Below are positions 10,905 through 22,565 of a DNA stretch of 64,000 bases, in pieces; the first letter of the stretch is position 1, and the number at the start of each line of letters is the position of its first letter. The notes under the pieces were generated by a model. That model was not told the DNA's origin and made no database searches. It worked only from the letters and a program-made list of their open reading frames with translations. The position numbers and the translations under genes are program-made. Source of the stretch: Talaromyces rugulosus (taxonomy: Eukaryota; Ascomycota; Eurotiomycetes; Eurotiales; Trichocomaceae); NCBI RefSeq assembly GCF_013368755.1, contig NC_049562.1, positions 4,278,001 through 4,342,000 on the forward strand. Reading direction: 5' to 3'.

Positions 10905-12481
10905 TCTCGGTGCTGTCCCATTAGACCGCACAGCTGTAGAGAAATCCACAAAAAGTCAAGATTGGGCTGGGCTTTATACTCCGTATCTTCGATTGGGTTC
11001 CTCAAGCTGACTATCGGGTGCTGAGAAGAGCAACAAAAAGGGAAGTCATTAGTTGCCGTTTCTGTGCTAGATCATATGCACCGCGCGCCGTTTGGCACAA
11101 AATCCCCATCTCATGATTAACTCCCCGAGCGTATTGAGAGGGCCAATGGCCGTGTAGCCCATGATCAGCCTCCCCGAGTCGGTGGTTAGGCTCGGTTGCT
11201 GCCTACAAAGTCGAAAGCGGAGAAGACGTGGATGGATAGTGTAGTGGAGATGTCGGGTCGCCGAAAGCCAGCTGCGAGTTGTAGTATCAGGATCAAGCCA
11301 TGTTTCAGTTCCACATTGTCAATTAATCCGGGCGATGTATTCGGATCATCCGTAGTGCTCAAAGGCCATCATCACCACCATCTCAGACAGGATGACTCAA
11401 GATGCAGCAAGAGAGAAGGAGGCAGGAAGAGTTTCCCGGGGAAAGCACGCGCAGCCAGTCGCACCTTCCTCGAGAAAATCGAGGTAATCGCCGCTAGCGG
11501 ATAATAGTGATAACTAACGCAATGTGGTTAGCGTCCGTGCTAGACTTTCTGCAGTGGCCCCAGTATGAAAAGGCGCTAACGCTATAACCAGCTAGCTTTA
11601 CGTTGAACTGGCCAATGGAAACACCAGAAACGGGGCCGTGGTCGCCCAACGGGGATATTGTGGTCCATATTAGGCCTAGCGCGGCAGCCGATCGGCCCCG
11701 CTGTCAATGCTTGGCCCTCGCACGCGCTCTCGAGGGTGGAGAACTTCACCGAAAAGGTTTCGCCTCCAGGCAACAACAAAAAACCATCGTTCACCATCTC
11801 TCTCCCCACGACTACAGCTGGATGGATGCTGCTGTTTTTAGCACGGTTACCGTATCGCCCAATACAAGTCTGTCACAAGTTGGGGTCTGACCGTGCTGTG
11901 CTGTCCTGCCGGAACCATTACTGCATGCACATTGGTCGAGGACGCCATGGAAATGCCATTACGCTGGTAGACTGCCACCAGCTGGCCTCCAAAAATACTC
12001 CACCTGATACCTGATACCGGCATTGTCCCTTTTTACCGACTGATTATTAGCACTGCCCATGAATATTGTCGATCCACTATACCCATTCGCTGCGCATGCC
12101 GCGTGGACAGTCTCAGTCTCAGTCCCAGCCCTAGCGAGCCACCTCGGTGATACACTCAAAGAGGGCGCTTTCTTCTCCTCGACCGTGATCGAGGGGCCAA
12201 TGGCGAGTTGTTTGTCTTTTTTAAGTTTGTAGTCATCTTTTTCTTCTTCTTCTCCCCTTTATTTCCCTCGTCGGGGTGCAGTTCAGGGCTACCATCGTGG
12301 ACTTCCTAGCCGTGATTATTCCCGAAAGCTAGCGCGGGTATGGGGGGGTTCGTGATTCTTTTTCTTCATTGAATTGCAAGTTGTCTTTGCATGTCGAATG
12401 CCCATTGACTGAGTCTGTCAACGGCATTTTTGGTCTTGTCCTGTCTCTCGCTCTTTTTGATCTCATATCCCCCCCAAATCT
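10905..12481. other. intergenic between two divergent genes
   Basis: About 1.6 kb shared 5' region of the decayed monooxygenase (-) and the fungal_trans regulator (+). Several short open frames lack recognisable motifs. Pyrimidine-rich tracts (12225-12260) precede the regulator start. Nothing else supported. Confidence 0.5.
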
Positions 12482-14648
12482 ATGAGTGTCATGGAGGACC
12501 AAAATGAGAACAGAGCATCTTCGCAGGAGAACCTGTCAACGACACCGACAGAGACCCAAGAAGATGCTCCGAAAGTATCAAAGAAACGTCGCCGCGTTCC
12601 CATTGCGTGCGCGAACTGTCGCATGCGCAAAACAAAATGTGATCATATCGTCCCAAAGAACGCTCCGGATAGTTCGCCCTCAGGGCTGACCACTGGTGCT
12701 TATGAGTGAGTTGATCCTCCGTCGACCGAATGGTCTTTTTGTTAATCTTTCGAAGCTACATTCGCTCTCTAGAATATAAGGTCAAGCAGTACGAGACCCA
12801 GCTGAGAGACCTGCAGCAAGAGACTATGCAGCGCTTCATTCCCGACATTGCCAGGACACTACCTCTTCCAAAAACCCAAGATTCGTCGCCTCCAAGAGAT
12901 CTATGGCCAAAGGCTTCAAACCCACTACCGCCAGTTCAGGGCGCAGTAACCATCACGGCTGCAAGCCCATCGCTATTTCTGGGAGGCAATGGCGGCGCCA
13001 TATCGTTTACTCAACTGATTCTAAATGCCATGAACCCAGGTGCTCCTGACAGAATCCAGTCATCGAATCAGCTTTTTCCATCACCTCGCGATCCGTCCAG
13101 AGAGATGCCCGATACCAAACTTTATGACTTACCCCCTGATGCGCGCGAACTTATCCAAAGATATTTTGACTTTCACTACGTGTTAACTCCAATTTTTCAC
13201 CTACCATCGATAATCACTCGATTCGAACAAGTATTCATCTCAGAAAGATCTCGGAGACACGAGTATGCCTATACACTGGCCATCATTAACATGATTTGTG
13301 CCATCGCCACTGCCCATCGACGGACTGGAGTCGAAACCTCAACGATCCACACTCGGAAACTCTACGACCGTGCTATGGCGCTTCTTGGACCGGCTTTGTT
13401 TTATGATTGGTCTATCGAAAAAGTGCAAATCTTACTGTTAGGCGCACGTTACCTCCAAAGCTCAAACTTCCCCGACGAATGCTGGACCGTTCTCGGCTTG
13501 GCCATCAGAATTGCTCACGGACTAGAACTCCACCTTCCGCCCCCTGAAAACACAGACTGCATTACGAAGGAAGTAAGAAAACGTCTATGGTATGCCTGCT
13601 ATACGACTGATCAGCACCTTTGCTCTATTTACGGACGCCCGACGACCACCTCGTCCAATACGTTTTCCACCCCTCTGCCCGAAGATCTGGACGACAACTA
13701 CATCACGCATTCTCGGCTTTTGTATCCCCCCACACCCACCGTATCGGCGGTCACTCTTTCCATACACAATGCGAAACTGTATAGAATCATGGAGATGGCA
13801 GCTGCACTAGTCGACCCGCCAATGGAGAAGGTGGTCGAGCTGGATGAATTATACGAAGTGTGGTTTTCTCAAGTTCCGGCAGCATTCAAAGTTTATGAAC
13901 GGGAAACGATCGAAGATGATCAAAGCCTGATCTTGGCCATGAGGGCCAATATGGTCCGGATCCTCATTCATCGACACTCTGTAGTAATGTCGCTCAGCCT
14001 ACTTTCCCATGGCGAAAAGATCATCCGTCCTTTGGACGGTATTCGAGCCAGCATGATGCAGAACAGCAGGCAGATTTGTGTGCGGACAGCAGAGGAAACA
14101 ATTCGACTTGTGGGCCACCGCCACGATAGGACAAAGAAAGCGGCTGGTCCAAGCTGGTGGAACCTATACTACTGTAAGATGACATTCCCTTGTTTCCTCT
14201 CGATATTTAAATACTCACTTATTATTATTGATTAGTATTCAACGCCATCCTTATAATTGCGTCCCACGTGGTTGATCCGGAATTTCACACCGACAAAGAA
14301 GCGCTCTCTCACTTGGAAGAGGGAATGCGGATGATCGGACAAATGAGCGCAAACCACACCGCTGCTCAGCGAGCCCATATCTTTTTGCGCCAATTGCTCG
14401 ATATAGTCGAGCGAACGTTACCGCAACAAGATCGAAGACAAGGAGGATTAATCCCACCCATGTTGAACGGGCACCCAGCTTCGGCGGTTAATGGCATCGC
14501 AGGCCTCCAAGACCGCCCGCCAAAGGAATTTATGCAGCTGTGGGACAGCACTGAGCATTTGACGACATCGTTGGGATCGCACCTGGAGTTCTACTCCGGT
14601 TTAGGCTCGGGCATGTGGTCCTGGGGTGCATCGAATGACCGTATATAG
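12482..14648 (+). CDS. fungal_trans transcription regulator with incomplete zinc cluster
   Basis: Putative transcription regulator of the Zn2Cys6 type. Exons 12482-12705, 12756-14173 and 14236-14648, 684 residues; both introns have good GT/AG ends and phase. A basic start (KKRRRVP) leads into CANCRMRKTKCD, i.e. Cys43, Cys46 and Cys53, the first half of a Zn2Cys6 cluster. The three cysteines of the second half are absent: the frame continues HIVPKNAPDSSPSG. The linker/dimerisation helix YIRSLEYKVKQYETQLRDLQ and a full fungal_trans domain (about residues 205-430, e.g. YFDFHYVLTPIFHLPS, RRLWYACY-like KRLWYACYTTDQHLCS) are intact to the end. It lies between a decayed monooxygenase and an MFS transporter. 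It may be a dead regulator, or a non-DNA-binding one. Confidence 0.85.
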
Positions 14649-15144
14649 GCCGGCATCTCGCTGGTTGAAATACACTCTCTGTATAGAAGATTGGCCGATT
14701 GCGACGGCTAGTCACTTTTTATTCTTGTATATTTACGAGCATGCTGTTACAAGCATATGTAGTACAGTGGGATGCAATGTACTTATTTGTTCTTAGTGGC
14801 TTGGCGCATTATGGAAGGAGTCCGAGATACGGTCTATTATTGTTCTTATTTTCGTTGCAGCCTGCGGCCCGCTGGAGTACGTAATCGTTGATTGTGGGAC
14901 TTCCCAGTCAGCGTTCATTTCCTTTTTTGGGGGAGGGACTATAAATCTCTTCACTTTCTTTCTATTGACATAGATTTTGGTCTATACCGACGAAAGTGCT
15001 GCTCTAAATCCGATTTCTGCATACTCTAGGCGCGGCGAGCTGCCCTGCGTCCACTTATGCATCTCCGGTAGAGGCCGTTCAACGGCCTGCCAGATGGATT
15101 CAAGACATCATCTCATTTGATTCTCTGGAAATTGCAATTTATAG
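14649..15144. other. intergenic
   Basis: About 500 bases of 3' flank of the regulator and promoter of the MFS transporter. No gene seen. Confidence 0.5.
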
Positions 15145-16751
15145 ATGGCGTCTGAAAAGACAGAGAACTATATACAAGGACGCGTTATGGCTGTTTTGCC
15201 GCCACGCCGGGACCGGAATGAGCTTTTGCTGCTCCCCCAGCCATCACAGGATCCAAGGGATCCCTTGAACTGGAAGCCATGGCTGAAATTCATGGTACTT
15301 GCTGAGATTTCTCTGCTGTCTTTTTTGTCCTTGCTAAGTGCTGCTTTGATCGTACGTTTGTTATTTGTTTGCCCAAAGTTCTTCACGGCCGGCATGCTAA
15401 CAAAAGATACAAGACTCCGAACTTTGAGCTGCTGTCGAGGTATTTAGACCGCCCGATGGGCCAGACGGTGTATGTTACTAGCATGTTTTTGTTGTCTGCC
15501 GGCCTCTCGTCTATATTTTGGAACCCCATTTCCAACGTCTATGGCCGGCGGCCGGTATACATCATTACCGTTCTGATCGGATTGCTCATGTCCGTAGCCT
15601 CGGGAAAGGCTACATCATACGGGCCTCTACTTGCTTTCCGCTGCTTGAACGGCTTCTTCGGCGGGGTTCCGGCTGGGCTGGGCAATGCTGTTGTGGCCGA
15701 TCTTTTCTTCACGCATGAGAGAGGCCTGTACATGGGCATATACACCGTCATGTACATCACGGGCGGCCACATTGCCCCTATTATTGGCGGATACATTGAG
15801 GATGCTATATCCTGGAGATGGTGCTTCTATATTCCCGCCATCATCACCGCGGTTGTTTGGCTCGTCTATGTCCTAACTGTACCGGAAACCCTATACCCAC
15901 GATCGATGTCTCAGGCCCAGCCACAACTACTGCGAACTTGGACACAAAATATGACCTTGCAAGGCCGTGCCAACCCAGCTGGCCAACTGCGTTTAATCGA
16001 TTTCTTTCGCCCCTTCCAGATGCTCAAGTATCCGAGCGTGCTTCTACCGAGTCTCTACTATGCCGTGGCGTTTGCCCATGGCAGCATTCTTTTCATAATT
16101 TCGAGCGCCCAACTGTTTGCCGCCAACTACGGCTATGAGGCGAGACGGACGGGTCTACTTTTGGGAATTCCTATCACTGTTGGCAGTGTCCTTGGAGAGC
16201 TGATGTCCGGTGGGTTTTCCGACTGGATTAGTGAACGCCGGTCCCTTGCCCGAGGCAAACGCATACCAGAGGATCGGCTTCTGGTGATTGTTCCATCTTT
16301 CATTTTAATCCCGTTGGGAATTATCATCGAGGGGGTATGCTTGCAAAATCGCACTCATTTCATGGGGGTTGCGATGGGGATCGCCACGGCCAGTTTTGGA
16401 CTTCAAGTTGCAACAACAGTTGTATACACCTATACATCAGAGGTATTCACCAATTCATATAACTTTTTTTTAAAAAAAAAATTTCATTGATGCTAATTAT
16501 AAAAATGACAACAGTGCTACAAACCTCAATCCCCCGAAATCGGATCCATTATCAACTTCATCAGACAGATGGTTAGCTTCGGCATGAGTTTCTACGCGCT
16601 CCCGTTTGTAGCGGCGATTGGGGTGCAGAATGCATGGATTGTGATGGCTTTTATTGTTGTTGTTTTCTTTTTACCCTTGATTCCGCTGTACTTGTGGGGA
16701 GGGAAATGGAGGGAGAGGTTGAGGTATCCTGCTTTTAATTATGATCTTTGA
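15145..16751 (+). CDS. MFS drug/H+ antiporter (DHA1 type)
   Basis: Membrane transporter of the major facilitator superfamily, drug:H+ antiporter group. Exons 15145-15351, 15414-16442 and 16515-16751, 490 residues, about twelve membrane segments. The cytosolic start carries DPRDPLNWKPWLKF, a typical entry to the first helix in this group. The loop after helix 2 has NVYGRRPVY (MFS motif A region); RCLNGFFGGVPAGLGNAVVADLF and GWRW-like SWRWCFYIPAII mark helices 4-6. The central cytosolic loop (PETLYPRSMSQAQ) is normal. Intron 2 was placed because it joins YTYTSE to CYKPQSPEIGSIINFIRQ, a common sequence there. It follows the regulator on the same strand and would be the export gene of a small cluster. 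Substrate unknown. Confidence 0.88.
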
Positions 16752-17031
16752 TGGTTCATTATAATTGTAATAACTAATTATAGACTGGTGTTGGTTAGAA
16801 CGACTGTGTTTTATCTGCACTTAATCAATTGATTTATCATCGGGTTTATTACTACAGACAGATTCGAAACCTCCTTCACCTTTTAGTCATTTTCGTGGTC
16901 GAATTAATCTTGAAACGACCTATACAAGGCTGGAATAAGTGATGTCTTACATGTACTCTCGCTGAATTGAACACATCGCTTTGAATCTAGCCAATTCACT
17001 TTATTCTATAATAGGAGATAAGACGAAACAG

Positions 17032-17326
17032 TCACGCGCTAAAACCCTTCTTGCCTTTCTTATAGAGCAAGTCAAGATCAAGGCCATTTTGTAAAACGAG
17101 GGCGCCAGCGCTGCGGAAGCTGTCCTTCCAAATGTCACTAATCGCTTGAGATATCTTCCACTCTGTGTATAAATGACAGCCTGATCCAAGTACTGTGCCA
17201 CGAAGGGAAATAAACCCCCACTACAAGCTCTTCGTTAGAGTAGTACGCCCACAGTGCCATCACCTTCCCTTGACCACTCGAGTTAGTGTCGTGTTTCAGA
17301 GGAAGGTTGATTGTTAGTATTTCCAT
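17032..17326 (-). pseudogene. possible gene remnant
   Basis: On the minus strand a 62-residue open frame from ATG at 17326 (with KVMALWAYYSNEELVVGVYF) stops at 17138. A second frame picks up with DIWKDSFRSAGALVLQNGLDLDLLYKKG and stops at 17032. The composition looks coding and both pieces could be the 3' end of a lost accessory gene, but I do not recognise the family. Confidence 0.25.
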
Positions 17327-17516
17327 CTGAAAACATGGGGGATTATATACAAGTTGAACATTAGATGGATTGAAATCAATCTGATTCAGTCCGGAATAAT
17401 TCCGTACTAGTATCCGAAGTTTTGTCTACTCGATCGAGCCTCGGTTCACAACGGTTATCTTCAGAGCGTCCGTAGTACCAAGACGGAAGTTCCTGCCGAA
17501 GCAAGATATTTCCTCA

Positions 17517-19374
17517 CTACTTCGCGACATACTTTTTCGCTTTGATTACCGGAGCAAGTATCATCATAAGTGCGAGTTGCAGATCCCCCAGACCAGTGGA
17601 TGCGATATAGTCAGCTAATTCAATGTATACCAACCTTTTCTTTTTGTGTTTCTCCAAATCCTGAATCTCCCGGGCCAAGTCAAGTCTTTTGTCATCATCA
17701 ACGTATTCCGCGCACTTCCACATGAACCTCAAGAATATATGTCGGGCAAGCAGCGAAATCACATCAGATTTCATATATACTGCCGGAGTATGTCTCGGAA
17801 AAGATCGATCTCGTAGATCGCCCATCCAATGACAGGGAACGAGAATCTTAACTTTCTGGTCATGAGATTTAAAGTCGTCTTCCTGGTATCCAACGATGAG
17901 ATTTCGATCCACTCCTCTTGCGAAGGATTGAGTCTCGTGATCGTGATGTCCCTCTTGCTCTCGGATGTAGCGTAGCCTCCTGAAATAAGTTTGATCCGGA
18001 GGTAACCAGAATTTCTCCAGGTCCCTCCCTATGTCTCTTGGACCAAGGAAAAGTACTGTCCAATCCGTGGGCGGAAAAGTATGATCTTCATTGTAGCTTT
18101 CTTTGATGTAGAAAAGCCACAGGCTCAATGCAAATTCAATTCGATGTTCCTCAGTTTCATCCACTTTCCATTTGCCATTCATTTTATGCATTGAAAATGT
18201 CACAGTCTCCCTTTTATTTTGCTTTAGATCGACCGGTAGTTTCCATTCTATAACATTACCCTGGACTTGCAAATCCTTAGCGACGCGTTCAATGGATTTG
18301 CAGAGATCCTGTCCTGCGCTCCAGCAAGTCGTTTGTGAATGATGAAGTACCCATTTCCATCTTGCAGCTTTCACCTGCACTAATGGCCCATTTTGGGGGG
18401 GCTTTAGGAGTTTGATGTAGCGCTTCTGGATCTAGCGCTCGCATGAGAGCCAGCCAATCCATTTCATGATCTGAGTGTGTTTTTGTATAATGAGTTGGAT
18501 CCGATACCTTGCGGGAAAGCATCCTAACTACAAGCATAAGTATCGTTAGGACAAAGACCGCAATTTGCGTTGGATAATGCATTCCCGCAACCCCGATGAC
18601 TTGGCTTGCGTAGCCAGCTCCTACGCTAACGAAGGCGACGATACCGAGACATTGGTCTTGGACTTTTCGTTGGGAAGGCTTTTCTTTCGCGTTTTCCTTA
18701 TCGCTCGGTATATATTCTTTGTGTGATTGTCGGATTTCGCTGCGGATCTCCTTTACAATAATATAGGAAGCGAACCTGTCGTGTTTTTTCTCATGGTTTT
18801 CTTCCAAGCCACGCTGGAGCCATAAGATGTAAGCTTTTCGCGGACATTCATTGGTTAGCTTCCATCTGATTTGCTGAGACGTATGACTGATCAGTACGGC
18901 AGTAATAAATAAACCGATGAACAAACTGCCAGTCCCAGCCACAGCGCAGATAAAACTGTAAGTGAATATCTGGAATTCGCTTCGCAAAAACTTGCTGTAC
19001 TTCATCGTGACGAACAATGCGAAAAGTCCGAGCTCCGCTAGAATGGCGGCGACGGCTATCATTCGATAAATATTCTGCTCATTAACGACCTCCTGTTCAC
19101 TGTTCTGAATATGCTTCTTTAGGCAATTTGGCCCCACCGTTTTCAGTATCTCTGTGAGAACCCAGATGATACCCAGTGGACCAACAGCAAAAATAACGTA
19201 GTCAAAGCAATCGACTGCCTCTCGTAGGAAGTTGTTCGTGAGGTCTTGCCCGAATATACCAACAATTCTGAAAGGCTATCAGCTAGCGTCAGTGGATGAA
19301 ACATCAGATAAGACGGACGGCAATATTTGTGCCACAACTCCGATCGAGACGTTGTCCAGTGTTGTCAAGTTCAT
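17517..19374 (-). CDS. fungal multi-pass membrane protein of unknown function
   Basis: Exons 19319-19374, 18375-19267 and 17517-18313 give 581 residues. The start MNLTTLDNVSIGVVAQIL joins to PIVGIFGQDLTNNFLREAVD across a short 51-base intron with a weaker GTCCGT donor. EAVDCFDYVIFAVGPLGII resembles a family of accessory fungal membrane proteins, sometimes ankyrin-linked, known to me only by pattern. Membrane stretches: VIFAVGPLGIIWVLTEI, MIAVAAILAELGLFALFV, FICAVAGTGSLFIGLFITAVLI, GIVAFVSVGAGYASQVIG and IAVFVLTILMLVV. The second intron (18314-18374) removes an apparent frameshift and joins KWAISAG to QDLCKSIERVAK. The C-terminal half is charged and probably cytosolic. No catalytic motif seen; function unknown. 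Confidence 0.65.
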
Positions 19375-20594
19375 TTCTGAAAGAAAAGGCCTTATGGCAA
19401 ATGAACTATCTGTGATGCTACGTTGCTCAATTCGTACTCATAACCTATTAGAGATAATGAGGATAATTAGCGAGCTAAGGGGAAATAATAGCTTACCTAG
19501 TTTATAGTAAAAGTATATGAAATAGAATAATCAATGAAATGGTTCTGGTATTTTCACTGATTTCTTAATTTCTTTAACTATCTCTGGGTGGATTTTAAGG
19601 AAGTATTTGTAAATAATTCCCTTGAGTATGCCTCTTAGGATTTTAAATGATGTCGTGGACTACGGCCGTAGATCAGCAATCATCCAACAATCATCCGTGG
19701 TAGTTAGGACCATGGTTAGGATCGACGATCAACCATGGCAGTCAGATCAGTAGATGATTTCGAAGGATCAGAAATTAAGGTATGTTTGACATGATGTAAC
19801 TATTAACAGCAATCGGATCCTGAATAAAGTGGCACATCGCGGAATTAGCTTTTTTATGTTAATGTCAAGTCTAGAAAAAGCTACTAACCTTCATGAGAGG
19901 CCGGAATTTAGGACTGTCTTGCGGAGATGACTATCCGCAAACGGAAAATATACCCAAGCCTGATATGGTCCGGAAGTCGACATGTCTAGGACGACGTCCG
20001 CTTTTGGCGGACAATCATTTGACTTACACCACCTGATGCAATTACAGTATCAGCTCAACAGTGGCTGAAGAAACAAGGCCAACAGGACTTCCAATTTTGG
20101 TTGCTCTATTTTTTGGGCTGCGGCGGGAGTTGTCTAGAAGTGCGTTCAATCTTTATAAGTCAGACTAGAATACATGCTGCTATTTACTGTACATATGTGA
20201 CTAACAGCTTGGTTGTCAGACATGGCGAGAAAGCAAATCTAACAGGAAGATTCTCCGTATAACTTGGCCCACTGCCAATAAATGTCGGGTCAATGTCGGA
20301 CCGGCCACGTGTAAATTGTAAGTGTACGTATAAAACATATACTATTGTATAGTTATATAATACAAGAGGAAGACATTTTCACACTAGCTATGCTCTCCGC
20401 AGTGGGGCAAAATTGACAAAGAAAGTGTAACAACATGAAGGAGGTTTCGAATCTGTCTGTATTATTTACATACTCTTCAAATCTTCACTATACTAAATTG
20501 ACATGTAAATGTGTAGTTGCATAGTTCCATATCCACAAAGACAAGGCCCTACATGGAATTAAAAGAAGAGACAACAGAAATCTATAGTAAACTT
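19375..20594. other. intergenic, AT-rich, palindrome-bearing
   Basis: 1.2 kb without a convincing gene. Holds a perfect 12-base palindrome CTACGGCCGTAG (19660-19671) and a 29-base near-palindrome (19710-19738). Otherwise AT-rich 5' and 3' flanks. Confidence 0.5.
19710..19738. repeat. 29-base near-perfect palindrome
   Basis: CCATGGTT, AG, GATCG, A, CGATC, AACCATGG: 13 paired bases each side, broken only by a two-base bulge and a one-base centre. Confidence 0.85.
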
Positions 20595-22565
20595 CTAAGG
20601 AAGATTGAGCAAAACATCCCTCAACTTGGGGTAGTTGGGAGTGCCCAAGCCAGTGACAGGATCCCATCCCTTGGACGCATAAAAGGCCGGTTCGCTCCCA
20701 CAGCCCCAGTTGTAACCGCCAACAATATCATTAAACACATCCGGGTTCTTATACAAAAACGGATTCAAAAACCCGAGTGTGCTTTTCCCAGCTGCAATAC
20801 GCTCTCCATTGATCAAGTTAATCATCGCCGCAAAGATAGGCGCCGAGGCCGAGGTACCAGACTCTAGGAAGGAAACGTTTGTAGCAACCGATGCGATATT
20901 CCATCCAAGGGCCGAGATATCAGGGAAGCCACGGCTAGTGGCATTGTACGTGGAGCTTTCCGGAAGTCGAGTGTTGGTTTTGAGAAAGCTGGAAACCGCA
21001 TCGTCTTGGTACGAAGGGCGTGCGAAGACGTTGGAGAATCCGCCTCCGCTGGTGAATCCGTATCTGTTGTCGACGACAGCAACCTCGGGGTCGTGGATGG
21101 TGCCATTGTCTGGGATTTGAGTGGCGCCAACCGATGTGACTGTGAGACTTGTTGTTAGTGGTATATGGAAAAGAAACGAAACGAAATTTATTTGCTTACC
21201 ATATGGACACGATGTAGGGAAACCAGGTCTCTGAGCGCCATTGGCCAGGCATCCCTGGTCAGGGAAGCGTGATAGAGTACCATTATCGCCAGAGGCGACA
21301 ATGATAGACGTCCCCATGAGGCCCAGTTTCATGTACTCGTGGCACTGTCTTGTGGCATAGGCCGGAGTATATGCGTCCTCAGCGACAATGTACGAGACAG
21401 AAATCACGTTGGTTGGCTTAAAGGCACCACAGATTCTTGTCTTGTTGTATGTAATGCCGTCAGGAAACTTGGGGTCGATCTTGGGGTCATCACCGCCGTC
21501 ATACGTGCAATAACTAGCGTCCAGAGCATCCAAGAACTGATTGAAGATACCAGTGTACCCGTTTTCACCAAGGTATTCGCTATAAGTCTGGAAAATCTTC
21601 ACGCCTTGAGGATAGATAATCGGATAGACCATGTTGAGGTCCAACATGGTTTCCGCTCCTCCTCGGCCGGCTTTAACAACATTAACGCCACCGTCAATGC
21701 TCACGGACTCTGGGTGAGTGCCATTAGGGATATGGGGAGCGAACTGAGAAAAGAACCAGTCAAGGTTAAGTTGATCGTAGGGCATCATTTCCTCGTACAA
21801 TCCAAGCTCGTTCCCAGGCTGGGTGGTGTTTTCTGAGGGGTCCGCAATCTGGTAGAGGTCTTTGATACATTGCGGCGTGGCTAGTTCCCAGCAGGATGTC
21901 TGTCCAGCCACTATAGGCTTTTTTATAACTGGCCCTCTTTCACTACCATGCGCAAGGTTGCTGTTCGGTCTCACGCCGCGCTTCTGGGTTCTGCGGGCCA
22001 AAGAATGGCTAGCGGAAGGGTCTAAGCCGATAGTCGGGGTGACGAAGTCTATGTGCTTCTGGATTTCCGGGGATACATGGTACTCGTCGCATGAGATACT
22101 CATTTTCCCAGTATCGGTGTGCTCCCAGATGTCATATTGGGTTCCCAAAAGGGCTTCTACTTCGTCGACACTTGCGTGGAATTGCACATGTCCCCGACTG
22201 GGCGCAACATTATGACGATGCTTGTCAATTCCATAAGAAGACAGCCATTCACGGACCTCCTCAACAGTGTCCTCCGAAGGCGAAAAGAATTCATGAACTT
22301 GTTCGGGAGTCCAGTGCTTGCCAAATTTTTCTGATGTCGGGTCCGAAATGTCCATGAGATGGTCGTGTCCCTCTGCGATATTCTGGGAATTAATCCCGAC
22401 TCGGACCGGCAAGATAAGATCTCGAGGGGCTTGCGACCGTTTCACCCATGATGACGAGTCAGCAGTAGATGACCTCTTTTCGTGGAGGACGTGCGACGTT
22501 GAAATAGACGCTGCGCTTACGGCACTGGCTACCAGTGCCGTGTTTAGGGCTGCGAATAGATGCAT
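20595..22565 (-). CDS. secreted sedolisin / tripeptidyl-peptidase (S53)
   Basis: Acid serine-carboxyl peptidase of family S53, secreted and active at low pH on extracellular protein. Exons 21200-22565 and 20595-21139, 636 residues. Residues 1-18 are a signal peptide (MHLFAALNTALVASAVSA). The activation prodomain includes DPTSEKFGKHWTPEQVHEFF. The catalytic pair lies in GGAETMLDLN (Glu305, Asp309). The oxyanion Asp is in ASGDNG and the catalytic Ser in SGTSASAP. The C-terminal calcium site includes DIVGGYN and WDPVTGLGTPNY. The in-frame 60-base intron (21140-21199) must be removed: splicing gives SCPYVTSVGAT, the conserved sequence. Potential N-glycosylation sites are common. Closest to fungal SedB/SedD-type tripeptidyl peptidases; the exact subgroup is not settled. 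Confidence 0.92.
   Translation of the reverse strand: MHLFAALNTALVASAVSAASISTSHVLHEKRSSTADSSSWVKRSQAPRDLILPVRVGINSQNIAEGHDHLMDISDPTSEKFGKHWTPEQVHEFFSPSEDTVEEVREWLSSYGIDKHRHNVAPSRGHVQFHASVDEVEALLGTQYDIWEHTDTGKMSISCDEYHVSPEIQKHIDFVTPTIGLDPSASHSLARRTQKRGVRPNSNLAHGSERGPVIKKPIVAGQTSCWELATPQCIKDLYQIADPSENTTQPGNELGLYEEMMPYDQLNLDWFFSQFAPHIPNGTHPESVSIDGGVNVVKAGRGGAETMLDLNMVYPIIYPQGVKIFQTYSEYLGENGYTGIFNQFLDALDASYCTYDGGDDPKIDPKFPDGITYNKTRICGAFKPTNVISVSYIVAEDAYTPAYATRQCHEYMKLGLMGTSIIVASGDNGTLSRFPDQGCLANGAQRPGFPTSCPYGKQINFVSFLFHIPLTTSLTVTSVGATQIPDNGTIHDPEVAVVDNRYGFTSGGGFSNVFARPSYQDDAVSSFLKTNTRLPESSTYNATSRGFPDISALGWNIASVATNVSFLESGTSASAPIFAAMINLINGERIAAGKSTLGFLNPFLYKNPDVFNDIVGGYNWGCGSEPAFYASKGWDPVTGLGTPNYPKLRDVLLNLP

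Noticed and set aside
13220..13228. GATTCGAAC, resembling a tRNA B-box complement
   Set aside because: Lies in the conserved coding sequence of the regulator; no cloverleaf arms or A-box nearby.
18289..18380. Apparent frameshift in the membrane protein gene
   Set aside because: A 61-base intron with GTGAAA and GCGCAG ends (18314-18374) restores phase and joins sensible sequence.
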